Part shown: in pieces, positions 22,606-35,232 of the stretch
Layout: every line of letters starts with the position of its first letter
How positions within the stretch are numbered: the stretch's first letter is position 1
NCBI GenBank assembly: GCA_026770025.1
Contig: JAMXDE010000022.1
Coordinates: forward strand, 930,001 to 994,000
Direction: 5' to 3'
DNA from: Craspedostauros australis
Taxonomy: Eukaryota > Bacillariophyta > Bacillariophyceae > Mastogloiales > Achnanthaceae
DNA length: 64,000 bases
Notes under the pieces: model-generated
What the model was told of the DNA's origin: nothing
Databases searched by the model: none
The model's input: the letters and a program-made list of their open reading frames with translations, nothing else
Program-made: the position numbers and the translations under genes

Positions 22606-25600
22606 GCAAATACGCCTGGGAGTCCGACGACAATGATGAATTTGGCGATGATGACGATGACGACGATGATTTCGATTTGTACGGCGTCAACATCCAGCAA
22701 CCAGAGTCCAGCGCTGCGGCTCCCGCCGGATTCTCACGATACCGATCCGATTTTATCGAGATGGGAATCTTGGGACGCGGCGGCGGCGGTGAGGTCGTCA
22801 AGGTCCGCAATCGGTTGGATCGGAGGACCTATGCCGTCAAAAAGATCATCATGGAATCCGAGACGGGCCCAGCTGCGCGGTATGGCAAATTGCAAAATCA
22901 GAAACTGCGCAGAGAAGTCACCACCATTTCCCGCATGACGCACAAGGTGAGGAGAGAGTGTGCGCTTTGTGCGCTTTGTGCGTCTGTGCAATTGACGGTG
23001 CCTTTCTTGTTGCCATGCTGTCCAGAGGAATGGATGTGATTTGTGCGATCGTGCGAATGTGAATTTGAGAAGTGGTATGGACACGCATTATGAATGTTAT
23101 GAATGCATGAATACATTGGTGACCTTGGGGACGTTTCGCTCCAATGCACCTACTCGTGTCTCGTCTCCACTCGTCTTCTTTCTCATTCTCTCGATCAAGT
23201 CAAGTGTACTCATCCATTCTATTCTATTCTCTGTTCCATTCCATCCCATTCCATCCCATTCCATATACTATTGTGCATACCTTCTTGCACAGAACATCGT
23301 ACGATATTACCAAGCCTGGGTCGAGGGCGGGCACGACGACGTGGCCGCTGACCAATCCAGTACGGCGGACCTGGACCATATCGCAACAACGCACAGAATA
23401 GAAGAGGAGAATGCGGTAGGTGCGGATGTGGATGGCTTCGGAAACAGCAGCGATGATGGCAACGGCAACACTAGTAGCAGCAGCAGTAGCCCGGGCGATT
23501 CGGATTCGTCGAACAGCAGTGGGAGCAGCAGCAGCAGCAACAGCGATGACGATGATGACGACCACAGCTCGACTGGTTGGTGGACGAATTCACCAAGCGA
23601 GATGTTCTTCATGAAGCACATGAAAAGCAAAAAGAACTCAACAACCAAGGGCAGCGGCAGTTCCAGTGATTCAACCAGTTCGGATGAGACTGACCATGCC
23701 GCGAAGATGCGTACGGTGCCCATCACCGACGGCGATGGCAATGCCAACGGCGATGAAAGCGAAAATGATCACGGTGGGATCGACCTGAGCCGTCCGATGA
23801 AGGAAGCCATCAGCAAGAGAAATCTCCATTCATCCTCCATGATCAATCTGCTGGAGCATGAAACGGACTATGGCTTCCAGAATCCGCTTCTGGCCGGCCT
23901 TGGCTTTCAGAACGACCTGCTACGAACAGTGTATGGTGATAGCAAGAACAAGAAGACGTCATCGTCCCGTGCCAAAAGCAGCAGACTCTTTTCCGATGGA
24001 GGCGGCGACTGTGGTGACGACGAAGACGACGGCGACGATGGTGACGATCCATGGGATGAGTCGTCCGTCAAGATCGATGCCTCATCCAGCGCAATGATTC
24101 TGTACATCCAGATGGAGTACTGCTCCACGACCCTACGTCGGCTCATTGACGAAAAATCGATCGGTGTGGAGGACCTGAACGAGGTCTGGCGGATGATTCG
24201 GCAAATCCTGGAGGCCTTGGTGTATATCCATACGCACGGCATCATCCACAGAGACCTCAAGCCTGGCAACATCTTCGTCGACGGTAGCGGCGACATCAAA
24301 CTGGGAGATTTCGGTTTGGCAACGCACGACAAAGACACGAAGTTGAACAACAGCACGCTGCACGGCAAGGACGAAAGCGAGTCTGAGATAAACTCGATCT
24401 ACTCGGCCATCGACGACATCAGCCATCTTCTCCGTGGGCCATCTCAGATATCACGGTCATCGGTACCCTTCGCCAGCGTCGACGAATCCATGACGGGTGG
24501 CGTTGGCACGACCTTCTACAGAGCACCAGAGCAGGAAGGCTCCCCGCAGTCATCATCGAACAACAAGAACCGAGAGAATCGCACGTACACCGTGCAGGCT
24601 GACATGTTCTCGCTTGGCGTGATCATCTTCGAGATGTTCCACCCGCCTTTCGACACCTACATGGAACGTGCTGAGACGTTAACCACCCTACAAGGTGATC
24701 CTGGCACCAAATCCGATAGCTCCAGCAGCAGTCCGAAGTCGGGGGAACCATCCGGCCGTTTCCCACCTCTGTTCTTGGAAAGCGTGCCATCGAACGCCAG
24801 GCAAATTATCCTTTGGTGCTTGGAACGCGACCCGGCCAAGCGTCCCACAGCAGAGCAGCTCCTCGCAAGCGAACTCATGTACGTTTGTGCTGCGTAGTTG
24901 CTGATGTGGCATCAACTGTCCTCGTACGAGGATGTGAATTCATGCCAGCTTCATCATTGCGTTTTGGACTTGCATTGCCAGAGTTGTACGGAGAGTTGTA
25001 CGCTCGTTGCGTTGCGTTGCGTTGAGTTGTTCATGGCCTCTGACACTAACTTGCAACTCCATTTCTTCAACTCCACTCCATACCTCATCGACCGCTTTAC
25101 AATGCCAACACTCGCATAATGCTATTCCACTCCATTGTATTCTACTATACTCGCACATTTTGGGTTCACCATCCTGCCATCTCCGTTGTACTTTCCACTA
25201 TTCCCGCATGGGGTTTGGACACCATGCAGGCCACGTAAGATTGAATTGGAAGAGCGATACCTGCAGGAAGCGTTGGAGATGCTCACCAACTCACAGTCCG
25301 ATGCGCACCTTCAGATACTCGATGCATTCTTTTTGAAATCCAACACTGACCTTGCCGAGCTCACCTTCGACACGGATCTCGCAGCCAAGGCCAACAGCAT
25401 CGGCCAGTCCAGCGACGGAAAGAAATTGAGCACCACATTGTCGGAACGTATGTTCAAGGCCATTGGCAACATCAGGGCTGGGTCAGTGGACGTCACTTCA
25501 CTTCGGACGGTCACGATGAGCGCATCATCCATGATAGCTGCCACGGCGGCCCTGAGTCGGGCAAAGAACACTGGCATGCTGGGGAAGGGTGGCAAGGGCA

Positions 25601-28536
25601 TGCTGAAACGAGCCGCGCAACGCATGGCAGGTATTCTCGCCATGAAGGCAGCGTCGTCAGCTGCTGTCACGGGCGCGCTTGATGGAGTGCACGGTGCTGA
25701 TGCTAGCGTGGTGCAGACCATCTGCGATCGGTTGCGAGCTGTGTTTGAATGCCATGGCGCCGTCCGTTTGCAGTGTCCATTGCTGAGACCAAGGCCCAAG
25801 ATGTCGGCCAAGGCAGTCGGTGGTCCCGCAGAGCTGATCAACCAGCGCGGCACTGTTTTGCTGTTGCCAGAAGATCTCACTGCTTCATTTGCAAGGACTA
25901 TTGGACGTGGCGGGACAGCGACATCGCATCTCAAGCGGTATGATGTTGGCAAGGTGTATCACAAGTCGATGACCGGCGGCCATCCCAGAGAATCAATGGA
26001 GGCATCCTTCGACATCATTCATGAGAATCACAAGCAGCTGCTGTACTTCGTCTCCGAGACGATCCTCGTTGCCTCTCAGGTCGCCACCCTCCTGCCAACT
26101 AACCACGAGAACGCATCCGCATCTGAACTTGTCAAGCGTACCAACTCGTCACCATGGTTCTTGCGTCTCACCAACACGAAGCTCACGGATGCCATCCTGG
26201 ACCTTTGCGGCGTTCCGCAGAAAGAGCAGGTGCGCAGAAAGTGCTTCCAGCTTCTCAGTCAGATCACAGCACCAACCCCGGCCACGGCAGTGACGTACCT
26301 TCCCATCAAGAATAGCAAGACATTCAAACGAAAGAACAGCGGCGACAAAGTCGGGAATAGTGGTGGTAGCGGTGGTGGTGGCGGTACATTCGATGAACGA
26401 TACACCACATTCCTCGAAGACACCAACATGCCAGAAGATGCCGCCAAGAAGCTACGCTGCTTCCTGGAGACATGCCAACCTCTCTCGCCAAACATCATTG
26501 CTGCCATAGACGGGCTGAAGGATGCCATCGCCAAGGTCGCGTCCATGCAGCAGGCCATGATCGAACCGAAGAGAGCCAAGAGGTTCGAGGATGCAGCGAG
26601 AGGTCTCAAGCTTGTCAAAAACCTCGTGGAGATGATGGATGAGCTTGGCATTGCGCCTCTCATCGGGTCGAGGCAGCAGTTCCAATCCACGGCGCCGCTT
26701 TCGGCTTCCGCCGCGTCCTCCAATTCCTTCAGCAGACCGTTCTACGCATCGTTGGATCTCGGTCTGCGACAACGCCGCAGGCACTACCACGGCGGTATCC
26801 TGTTCAATTGCGTCGTGCTCAAGCCGGATTTCTTCGATGATATGGAGGACGTTGTGGACATCGATGAGTTCGTTTCTCCGTCGGGCAAAGGGATCAAGTT
26901 CGCCGAGGGAGGGCAGTACAGTGAGTTGGTGAGAAGGTACAGGCCGCCGGGCAACTTCGGATCAGCGCTGATCAACTTTTACACACAAGCGCCGATCCCC
27001 GTCTGCGTTGGCATGCGCGTGACCATCGGCCGGCTGGTGGAGTACATCTACCTTCACGCGTACTCCATTCGCGCCAATGTTAGCAAGGACCTGAAGGAGC
27101 TGCTGGATGCCGACAAGAAGGGAATCGACGTTCTTCGCAGCTGCCTGGGTCACCCATTCGACTTCGTCACCCCGATCACGTGCATCGTGGCGTCGGCGAA
27201 CGGCATGGACCCCGAGACTGCGCCGGAACGATTCCTGGTCGCCTCGAAGCTGTGGGCGAGCGGGATCTCCGCCGAGTACTTGACGCACAGCGGTGTCATG
27301 CTGAGCCTGCTGAAGAGGATGCGGGATGACCAGCAGCCTGATTACGCATCGCCCGACCCCAGCAACAGCGATTGGTCGCTTGAGGAACTCATGGGCGTCT
27401 GCGCATTGATGAAGGTGGAATACATCGTGATCGTGCAACCGCATCTGCTGCGTGACAAGAGGTCCGTGCGGTTACGCCGCGTGGAGCAGGATAGCATGTC
27501 GTCGTTCATCTCATCGGGCGAGGATTTCGTGCATATTGATGACCTCGTCGATATCATCTGCGATGAGAAGGGTCGGGGCGACGATCAGATCGGTGGTGCG
27601 AATGACATGGCAGAGGCGCCGCTGTTCGGGCTAAGCATACGCGACAAGCCTTCTTCTTCAGCGCATCATCTCTCGAGCGTGGAATGCATCTACGTTGACA
27701 ACGACCAGTACTTTAGCAACGATCGTGAAGTCTCCAAGAGCGAGACGTCGCAATGGAAGTCTTACTTGAAGATCATGAGAGGCATAAGCATGTCCGCCGA
27801 GAGCTACTTGGACGGGCTGGTACGGCCGAATGACGGAGGCGCAGCTGGTGGCAACGGCGGCGGAAGTGGCACTGGCAGCGGTGGGGCGTCATCGTCCGCT
27901 GGAACTGGTTCGGTGCCCGTATTCGCTGTCAGCGACGCGTCGTTTTGGTGCCTCCGAGACTTTGGCACCATGCTGATGAGGAAGTCCGACCGGGAGCAGA
28001 GCGCCATGGGTACCTACCTGGAGATCGTCGACCGGTATCCGAAGTACAAACGATCCATGAAGACCCTGGCCAGCGCCATCGATTCCTTCATGAGGCGTCA
28101 AGGACTGTGGTCGAATCCTTCATCGGCGTTAAGTGGCTGTTCGGCATCATCACGCCACCATGGCAACAGGACGTCATCCTCATCATCTTCAGGGCCGTCC
28201 TCGTCCTCGCCATCATTGCTGGCCTCGGCCCTTGCCGCTTCGTCTTCCGCATCTGGGCACTCGTCGTCTCTGTCTTTGTCAGCCTCATCGCTGGTGATGT
28301 CGTCGTCGTCGCCATCATCCTCAGCACCCTTCCGATCTTCGCTGATAACGGCGCTGCTCTACAGCAAGGTGGACGATCGGTTTGACATGATCACGCTATC
28401 TCAGTGCGGCCAATCAAAGCATGGCAGGTCCCACCACAGTGGGAATGACCGTGGAACTCATGGGCATCACAGCGGCAGCAACCATCACCAGAACTACCAC
28501 AGCCATTCGCACGGTTCGTCGTCTCGCAAGAGATAG
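21546..28536 (+). CDS. GCN2: eIF2-alpha kinase GCN2 (three exons)
   Basis: GCN2 senses uncharged tRNA and phosphorylates eIF2-alpha to slow translation. Exons: 21546-22946, 23293-24878 and 25230-28536. The introns of 346 and 351 bp have GTGAGG/CAG and GTACGT/CAG ends. The joins restore MTHK|NIVRYYQAWVE and SELM|PRKIELEERY, both expected in GCN2. The product is about 2097 residues. Domains: RWD at about 116-232; a poly-Asn/acidic linker; kinase lobe starting with GRGGGGEVVKV and YAVKK; a very long acidic Ser/Asp/Asn insert of roughly 250 residues; then HRDLKPGN, DFGLA and YRAPEQ. The third exon has a HisRS-like region (LLPEDLTASFARTIGRGG, LKRYDVGKVYH) and a C-terminal part with a Ser-rich insertion before LLYSKVDDRFD. 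All kinase catalytic residues are present. A CAG run (21645-21662) and an AAC run (22573-22606) are coding. Confidence 0.93.
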
Positions 28537-30176
28537 CGGGTATTGCAACGCAGCGCAGCGCAGCGCATCATGCCATGTTAGGACGAATGCACGAAGTATC
28601 CGAGTTGATATTACATTATATAATAGCTCGCAATAGTATCTAGTGTAGGTCGTAATACCACTCATGAGTCTACTATCCTTGAACGTGGGCGGCTGTTGCT
28701 TTGTCTCCTCGTGTTGTGTGCCCACAGCGATGCGGATCGTGGTCACATCTATGTTTAGCTCGTCCTTCATAGATTCATCATAGACATACGACTAGCTGTC
28801 TCATTTTTGGTCGTGACTTGATTCGTTTCATATCATTTTGTTAGGTTATACAAAATTACCGCAACTCTTGCGGACATTTCTCAAATATCCGACATCACTG
28901 CGCTTCGGTGATATTTCGTTGGTCTTTGCGCAGGCATGTTCCTTCGGTCGTTTGTATTCAGCCGTTTCGCCGGTTTCAGTCGTTCTCGGCAGAGTTGTTG
29001 TTGTTCGTCATGTTCCACGAGGCACGCGCCTTTCGCGAAGAGGAGACCTTAAGATCTGAAAATCTCGGAGAGATGCCAGAGTTGTTCCTCCACGGTGAAA
29101 TGGGGCTATGTGAAGCGCGGATAAAAGCTGAAAGAAACCGGCTGGGCCATAAATTCGGATGCACCGGTGGCGGCAAACGGAACTACGGAGGAATGGGGGT
29201 AGCAAAGAAATCCGGAGGGAGCGCAGAAACAGTGGACCGACAAGACAACCGGCTAACCAGCAAATGTAAGAGAAGAGAAGACCAAGGACCTGCGCAGGAT
29301 AAAGCTGGCGTCTCGCGCGCGCGTTGCTTTTGCCCCTGCTCAGGCCAAGGTTGTGGATCAAAACTCGTCGCCTATTTGTTGAGTAGAGCGGATCGCACCT
29401 GCGGAGTAGTCTTTTCTTGTGAAGCATAGTAGAGCATCCGTCCTCCCCCGTAATGAGTTGTTGGAGCAGAATAGCTTTGGAGCAAGAATACTCGCAGGTG
29501 GGCCAAGGCTCTCTAGAGGAAACCGTCGCATCTCTGTCGTGTCAAGAAGATGACCAGGATGATGCACCGTATTGGTAGTAGCCCTGTTGGAATTGTAGGT
29601 GGTTGTTGTTGTTGTCAAAATATGGAAATGCACTCCCCCCTGTGGATGTGCTTGCGTGTGCGTGTGTGTATGCGTGTAATGGATTTGCATGTATGGCGCA
29701 AAGAAAAACGGAAAAAGGATGGGATCGTTGCGTTGCTTGCATGCATGTAGACGCATACACTCGCGCGTGTGTGTGTGTATCCTTGCAAGTGCGTGCAAGG
29801 TACAGGTAGGCTTTGCCCTTTCGATGAATCCATCGTGGAGATGATGTTGTCGTGGCTGTTGTTGTAGTATTGCCGGTATAGATGCTGCCTGTTGCAGCTG
29901 TGTTTGGCTTTGTGATTGGTGACGGATATTGATGATGATGATCATCATCAGTATCATGATCATGGGGAGAGATGCCGGCTGTGCTGTTGTAGTTGGTGCT
30001 GGCGACTGCTGTCTCAAAAGCAGATTGAAAATTGTGATAAAGCAGGCAGCAGCAGCAGCAGGAGGTGGTAGTGTAGTCGAGCATTGCATGTCCCCATGTC
30101 TTCTTGTGTGGAGTAGTCGTAACGCCAATAGCCACCCACAACGGCAAGAGCAGCAGCAGCAGCAACGTCAGACACA
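28537..30176. other. Intergenic, 1.6 kb, no gene supported
   Basis: It contains a stretch (28838-29430) with a TATA-like GGATAAAAGC at 29119 and a 173-codon frame with no recognised content. There are TG/GTGT-rich patches at 29640-29790 and ATGATGATCATCAT repeats at 29930-29960. This is probably the 3' flank of both convergent neighbours plus unassigned sequence. Confidence 0.5.
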
Positions 30177-31856
30177 CTATGCCGCGCGAGCGCGAAGTGC
30201 TTCCAACATCATGTGCATGTTGGCCTGTTGCAGTGGTGCTCTTGCTCCTGCTCCTGCTGTCGCGGACGACGATGGCAGTGGGACCCGCGATGTTGGGAAA
30301 AGACCAGGCACGAGTTCTGGTTGCTGGCAGGGAACGACGTTGATGGTGGTGTTGCTGTGGGGCTGGATGGGGGTGGGTTCCAGCCTCTTGAGGAGGTCGC
30401 TGAGCACCGGCGTTCCTAGGATGCTCGCGACCGATGAGTTGGACACCGGGCGCGGAATGGTGGTGGGCGATATCGATGCTGCCGCGGAGGTTGCGTGGGC
30501 GCAGCCTCCTGGGGTGGTCTCCTCGAACACGTTCATGGTGTCATCGTCGAAGAGGTTGTCATCGGCCGCGTTGAGGAACTGGTCGTTGTTGGCGCTTCCG
30601 CTGTTGGTGGCGAGGGTGACGCGTCTGCTCTGGCTCTCGTTGAACGCCCGGTTGATGTGCGTGTTGCCGTCCGCGGCCGAGCCGATGGACGGGATGCCCT
30701 GCAGGGACTGGAGGGAGGCGGAGCCGAGCATCTTGGAGTAGGACGGCAGACGCATGATGGCGTTCCTCATCTTGCTGACGAGCATCTCCGAGCTGGGGAT
30801 CTCGTTCTCGAAGGAGAACGCCCCGATGCTGGTGTTGTGGTGCACCTGGGAGCGCATGGGTCCTGGACCGGCTCCGGTGAGCGAGCCGATGGGAGTCGCG
30901 TCCGTCCCAAGCAGCGCCTGGGCTTCTCTGATCGTCCGGGCCGCGACGGTGTCCCCGCCCACGTGCTCCACCGGCGTCGATACGAACATGGGGAGAGTGT
31001 GAATGGCAGCCGGCATCGCCCTGTTGGTGCTGTTGTTCTGCGCCGCAACTCCGGGTCCGAAGTGCACTGCAAAGTTCCGCTTCTCTTGATGCTGCTGCTG
31101 TTGATGCTGGTGCTGTTGGTGATGTTGGTGCTCCTGCTGTCGACGTAGCTGCATGTTCTGCTCCTGCTGGCGCCGCAGCTGCTGCTTCCCACGCTGCACT
31201 GCCGCGGAGGTGCGCGTCCTGGACTTGGTCGGCTTCATGAGCGAGCCCATCGGCCTGTCGCCTCTGCGGAAGAGATCGTGCATGCGGAAGCCCTTGTTGG
31301 GTCCCTTGACGATGCGGTCGAAGCCGTAGAGGTGCAGCTGGCGCAGGAAGGACTTGTACTTGGTCTGGCGGAAGTAGCGGCCCGCGATCTTCTCCGCGAA
31401 GGCCGACGTGTTGTAGACCTTGAAGGCGGTGCCGTCCGAATTCCACGAGACGATCTCGCTGAATCCTTCCGGCTCGGCATCTTCCAGCATGTCGTACAGC
31501 GCCCAAGGGAACGGCAGGCGGAACTGCTGCTGTGATCCTGTCGCTGGGTGGTTGCCGCCGGCGCCGCTGTTATCAGTGTTGCTGTTGTTGTCAGTGTTGT
31601 CGTTGTCACGGTCGTCCGCCATGGATGTCATGGTGGTGGAGGGAGATCGGTCTGGTGCCGACATCGTCCGCCGTCCTCGCTCATCGGCGCCCATTTTTCT
31701 TGTCATCTCGCTCTCGCTCTCGCTTCCGCTGCTGCTGCCAAAGCTGTCGTTGCGATTCCGCGACCCCTGTTTGGTCATTGTTCTCCACTCTGTCATGTTG
31801 TTGTTGTTGTCGTTTGTATGGCAAGTGTGCTGCAGCCGATGTTGGTCTGTCGCCAA
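30177..31856 (-). CDS. HSF-type transcription factor
   Basis: This single-exon frame encodes 559 residues. The HSF DNA-binding domain covers about residues 113-210: FPWALYDMLEDAEPEGFSEI, VSWNSDGTAFKVYN, the recognition-helix region YFRQTKYKSFLRQLHLYGFD, and RIVKGPNKGFRMHDLFRRGD. The domain wording (MLEDAE, GPNKG, HDLF.RGDR) is the form typical of the expanded HSF family of diatoms. The N-terminal 110 residues are Asp/Asn/Ser-rich. After the domain comes a Gln/His/Arg stretch (about 220-265) where an oligomerisation coiled coil would be expected; clear hydrophobic heptads are not evident. The rest is Ser/Thr/Pro-rich and may be activating. It should act in the nucleus, binding nGAAn-type sites. 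The gene is divergent from the DUF1990 gene. Confidence 0.93.
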   Translation of the reverse strand: MATDQHRLQHTCHTNDNNNNMTEWRTMTKQGSRNRNDSFGSSSGSESESEMTRKMGADERGRRTMSAPDRSPSTTMTSMADDRDNDNTDNNSNTDNSGAGGNHPATGSQQQFRLPFPWALYDMLEDAEPEGFSEIVSWNSDGTAFKVYNTSAFAEKIAGRYFRQTKYKSFLRQLHLYGFDRIVKGPNKGFRMHDLFRRGDRPMGSLMKPTKSRTRTSAAVQRGKQQLRRQQEQNMQLRRQQEHQHHQQHQHQQQQHQEKRNFAVHFGPGVAAQNNSTNRAMPAAIHTLPMFVSTPVEHVGGDTVAARTIREAQALLGTDATPIGSLTGAGPGPMRSQVHHNTSIGAFSFENEIPSSEMLVSKMRNAIMRLPSYSKMLGSASLQSLQGIPSIGSAADGNTHINRAFNESQSRRVTLATNSGSANNDQFLNAADDNLFDDDTMNVFEETTPGGCAHATSAAASISPTTIPRPVSNSSVASILGTPVLSDLLKRLEPTPIQPHSNTTINVVPCQQPELVPGLFPTSRVPLPSSSATAGAGARAPLQQANMHMMLEALRARAA

Positions 31857-33104
31857 TGGTGCTATTGCTGCTTGAGTTCCTCGCTCAGTGTGACGCTTGC
31901 TGGTCGGTCCTGTGCTGGCTTCTGCTTCTGCTCCTTCAGCTTGTTGTGTTGCGGCCTGTCCTTGTCGATGACGATGTCGGTGTTGCTGTCGATGTTGCTG
32001 TTGATGGTTATTGTAACGATTGTATCGATTGTAATGATTATGACGATGATGAAGGTGATGGTTTCGATTGAGATCACACTAGAATTATGTGAGACTAAGG
32101 GACGATTCCGTCCACTCGTGCGTGCACCACCAAGCGCCTCACCACAACACAACACACCGCAAGGCAAAAGCGCAAAGTTCGTCCACTGTTTCCGAGGCGC
32201 TCCGCTTTGTCGCGCCAACGACGCTTAAAAGCGCACTTTCTTGCGACAGGGCAGAGGAATCGAGCAACCAGAACGCGGCGAAATATGCCGTTCATGCGCC
32301 AATACAACGCGCACATGTGGATCAATTGACCGAGCAGACAATACAAGAATGTCACTCTTCGGTAATTCGGAGAAAACGACTGTTGACGCAATGTTCTTTG
32401 ATTGTTTGCTGGGTGTGATCCAGATTTGCCGTCTTGGACCTGTTTGACTAAGCGCTATGCCTGTCTGTCAGTCGTCGGTATGTCTTCCTCAACACGCTCA
32501 CGCTTGCGCTTGCGTGTGGCGCGTGGCACATCACGTTCGTGATGTCATCGCGTGATGCATTGACATGGGCGGTGTCACGGTTGCGACCAATCACAACCCA
32601 CCATCGTTTGCGAAGGCGGCGATCCGCAAACAACAAGTTTCGGAGGCGAAACGGTTGGTGTGTGGGGATCTGATCAACATCAACAACAGCTGCCATGTGT
32701 CCGTGTTGTGTGCAGTTGCAACAAGGTGGAACGCATTGAACACATGACGACACAAGAGAGGCACCTCCACACGTGATCCACTTCCAGAAGAAGGGGAGAG
32801 CGAGAGAGAGAGAGAGAGTGACGGAGAATGCAACAACACCGCGGCAATAGCCAACATGACACCAATGATAATGGAGTGATCGAGTGATGGTGACAACAAC
32901 GACAGCATCGACAACATCGACAAGATTCGCAATGCGAGTTGCCTCATCATCCACAGCGTTTGGAACAATAGCCACTTCAACATCATCCACCTCATTCTTG
33001 GCGAACGGTGCGCAGAGTTGATCGGGCCAACCACCTACTCGCACTATATGATCAATTACATTGTATGATACCTGGAGTACATACTCGCATCAACGTTTGG
33101 CAAC
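31857..33104. promoter_or_regulatory. Divergent upstream region of HSF and DUF1990 genes
   Basis: 1.25 kb between two divergent starts. It contains a TG/GTT-rich stretch (31860-32070) adjacent to the HSF start and a GA tract at 32799-32818. No convincing frame and no identifiable operator. Confidence 0.4.
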
Positions 33105-35232
33105 ATGCTCCGTCGTCATCAGCCATCGATCGCGGTGTGCGTCCTTGCTCTTCTGTTCTTCACCACAAACAGCAGTAACAAAGGCAATGGCAGTAACAAA
33201 GGCAATGTCGGCTTCGTGCAAGCGACGGCCGCAACTGATCCTCCCGTTGTCACGGCTGCTGCTGCTGCGGCTATGCCCAAAACACCAGCATCGCGTTCAT
33301 CATCATCTGACCCGCGAAGACGGGTTGGCCGTGATTCGCGGCGCTACAAGACAACCACAGATACTCGAACGAACAACGATGATGCGGATCAGGAGTGGGA
33401 ACCATCTCGGTTTTCCGTCGGCTTGGTGCCCAAGGACAGGGGCCCGTCTGCACGCAGACTGTGGAGCAATCTCACCATCCGGCGCATCATGAAACGCAAA
33501 TACAGCACCAGCAACATCAACAACACCATCAACAAACAGAATCGGATCAGGCAAGACGATGATCCCAAAGAATCGAAACAGAATCATCATGGCACCATCT
33601 TGAGAAGGCATCATCCCACCTTGCAACGTGTGGCGGGGTGGTTCGATTCCTCCACCGATGAACTTGACTTCATCAGCGATCATCAATGTCGCGGATCGCT
33701 GTGCTCGGATTTTAATCATGGTGAGCAGAACGTGGTGGGAGTAGTTGCGCGCTTACACAGTTACACAGTTGCGTGCAATACAATACGTGCTGTGGCGGTA
33801 GCCATAGCTTGACACAGCGTTTAGTTCCGCAGCGCTTGCATGTATGCACTCCGTATCCGTATTGTGGAGATAGCACGCATCACTCTCGCATGACACCTAT
33901 CTCAGCATCATGATTGAACGTCGCTCAACAACACTGTGCTTGTCACTTGCGCATTTCTGCCCATTCCGCTGTCGCCCTGATCTACCACATACACCATACA
34001 ATGCAATGTTCACGTGGCCACCAGACTATGTTGGCATGACAAACTCATGCCTCCATGTGTCTTTGCCCAAGCAGCACGATGAATACGGCGGCATGATTGC
34101 TTCCGCGAACGTCAACATGAACAAGGATGCTAAAGATGAGCTGGCTGCCAATGCGAGCCTTCTTGGTCGTGATGTTGATGGAAGTGGTAGTAGGAGTGGT
34201 AGTATTCCCCTTGGTTTGTTTCGTGGAAGAGAGTTGCACGACGGAACAAAGAGCAACGCTGAAATAGTCATACCCGCAGCACGCACCATACGCCGAAAGC
34301 AACGACACCAGCCATCGCTGCCGTTGTCACCATCTGCATCCACGTCCACGCTCAGCACAAGTCACAACCTGAGCATGCAAACGCCGATGGAACAGAAAAC
34401 GAACCCACGATGGTGGCCAGATCTCGTCATCCAACAATTGCGACAGCACGGATCTGATGCAACGCAAACCGAAACAACGAAGACCACTCGTGCGACGACG
34501 ACAATCACAGCGAATACTGGCATTCAAAAAGAGCAGAGCGATGTCATGGGATGGCGGGTGCTGAAGTACAGGCGGGAGTGCGTGGGACGTGGTCAGAAGT
34601 GCTATGAAACTGTGCGCGACGCTGCGTTGGAGTGGGAGTTCCACAACTCGGCTGGTACACGCGGGATGCTGCCCATTACGAAACCACAGAAACCTAATAC
34701 GCCATCGACGAAGGAACAGCAATCCACCAAAATCGCCAAACCATTCCCATCCAATTCGTCAAGAAGCTACCATGCGTTGTCGTTGCCAGAAACGGCGCAG
34801 CAAGATTTCGCAAGGACGAAGAGACATCGCCCCATCTGGTTCGGCGGCAACCGTAGCGGCAGCAGAAGCTCAAGCGAGAGTCCTGCCGGTGGCAAACCGT
34901 TCGTCACCTACGCTGGTCAACCATCCCTGCTGTGGGTCGTCAATCCCGTCCGTATCGTCTACGAATTGATGGATCAACGAGGCCCGTCCTCCACGTACAC
35001 CAGCACGGCCTACGCCACGCGGAGGGGGCACTGGCTGAAGGGAGAGGAACGCGTCTCGGTCGTGCTGCGGGACGGCACGCAAGAAGTGGATGTGGAGATC
35101 GTCAGCGTCAGTCGGCCTGGCACCATGGTGGGCAAGCTGGTGTGGCCTTTCATCGGGCCGATGCAGAGCTCCTTCTTCGAAGATCAGCTGGATGCACTTA
35201 CGGAGATTGCCGCGACGGAGTCTGACAACTAA
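33105..35232 (+). CDS. DUF1990 (UPF0548) protein with secretory-like leader (two exons)
   Basis: Exon 1 is 33105-33720, the intron is 33721-34024 (304 bp, GTGAGC to CCACCAG, phase 1), and exon 2 is 34025-35232; the product has 607 residues. The splice joins DFNH|DYVGMTN, which reconstructs the YxxVGAT-like opening of DUF1990. That domain continues with VLKYRRECVGRGQKCYE, ALEWEF, YTSTAYATRRGHWLKGEER and VSRPGTMVGKLVWPFIGPMQ at the C-terminus. Bacterial and plant members are about 170-200 residues; here the domain is split by long Ser/Thr/Asn-rich inserts. The N-terminus (LRRHQPSIAVCVLALLFF) looks like a signal peptide, followed by GFVQA, which might be a plastid-type cleavage region. DUF1990 has no established activity, so none is assigned. 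The acceptor is weak in pyrimidines, so the exact join is likely and not certain. Confidence 0.78.

Noticed and set aside
28838-29430. Stretch with TGTTAG start and a TATA-like GGATAAAAGC, considered as a lone long terminal repeat
   Set aside because: No matching inverted terminal bases, no flanking duplication and no second copy in the window.
30559-31506. 315-codon minus-strand frame inside the HSF gene
   Set aside because: It is a different frame of the same strand within a gene that has an unmistakable HSF domain.
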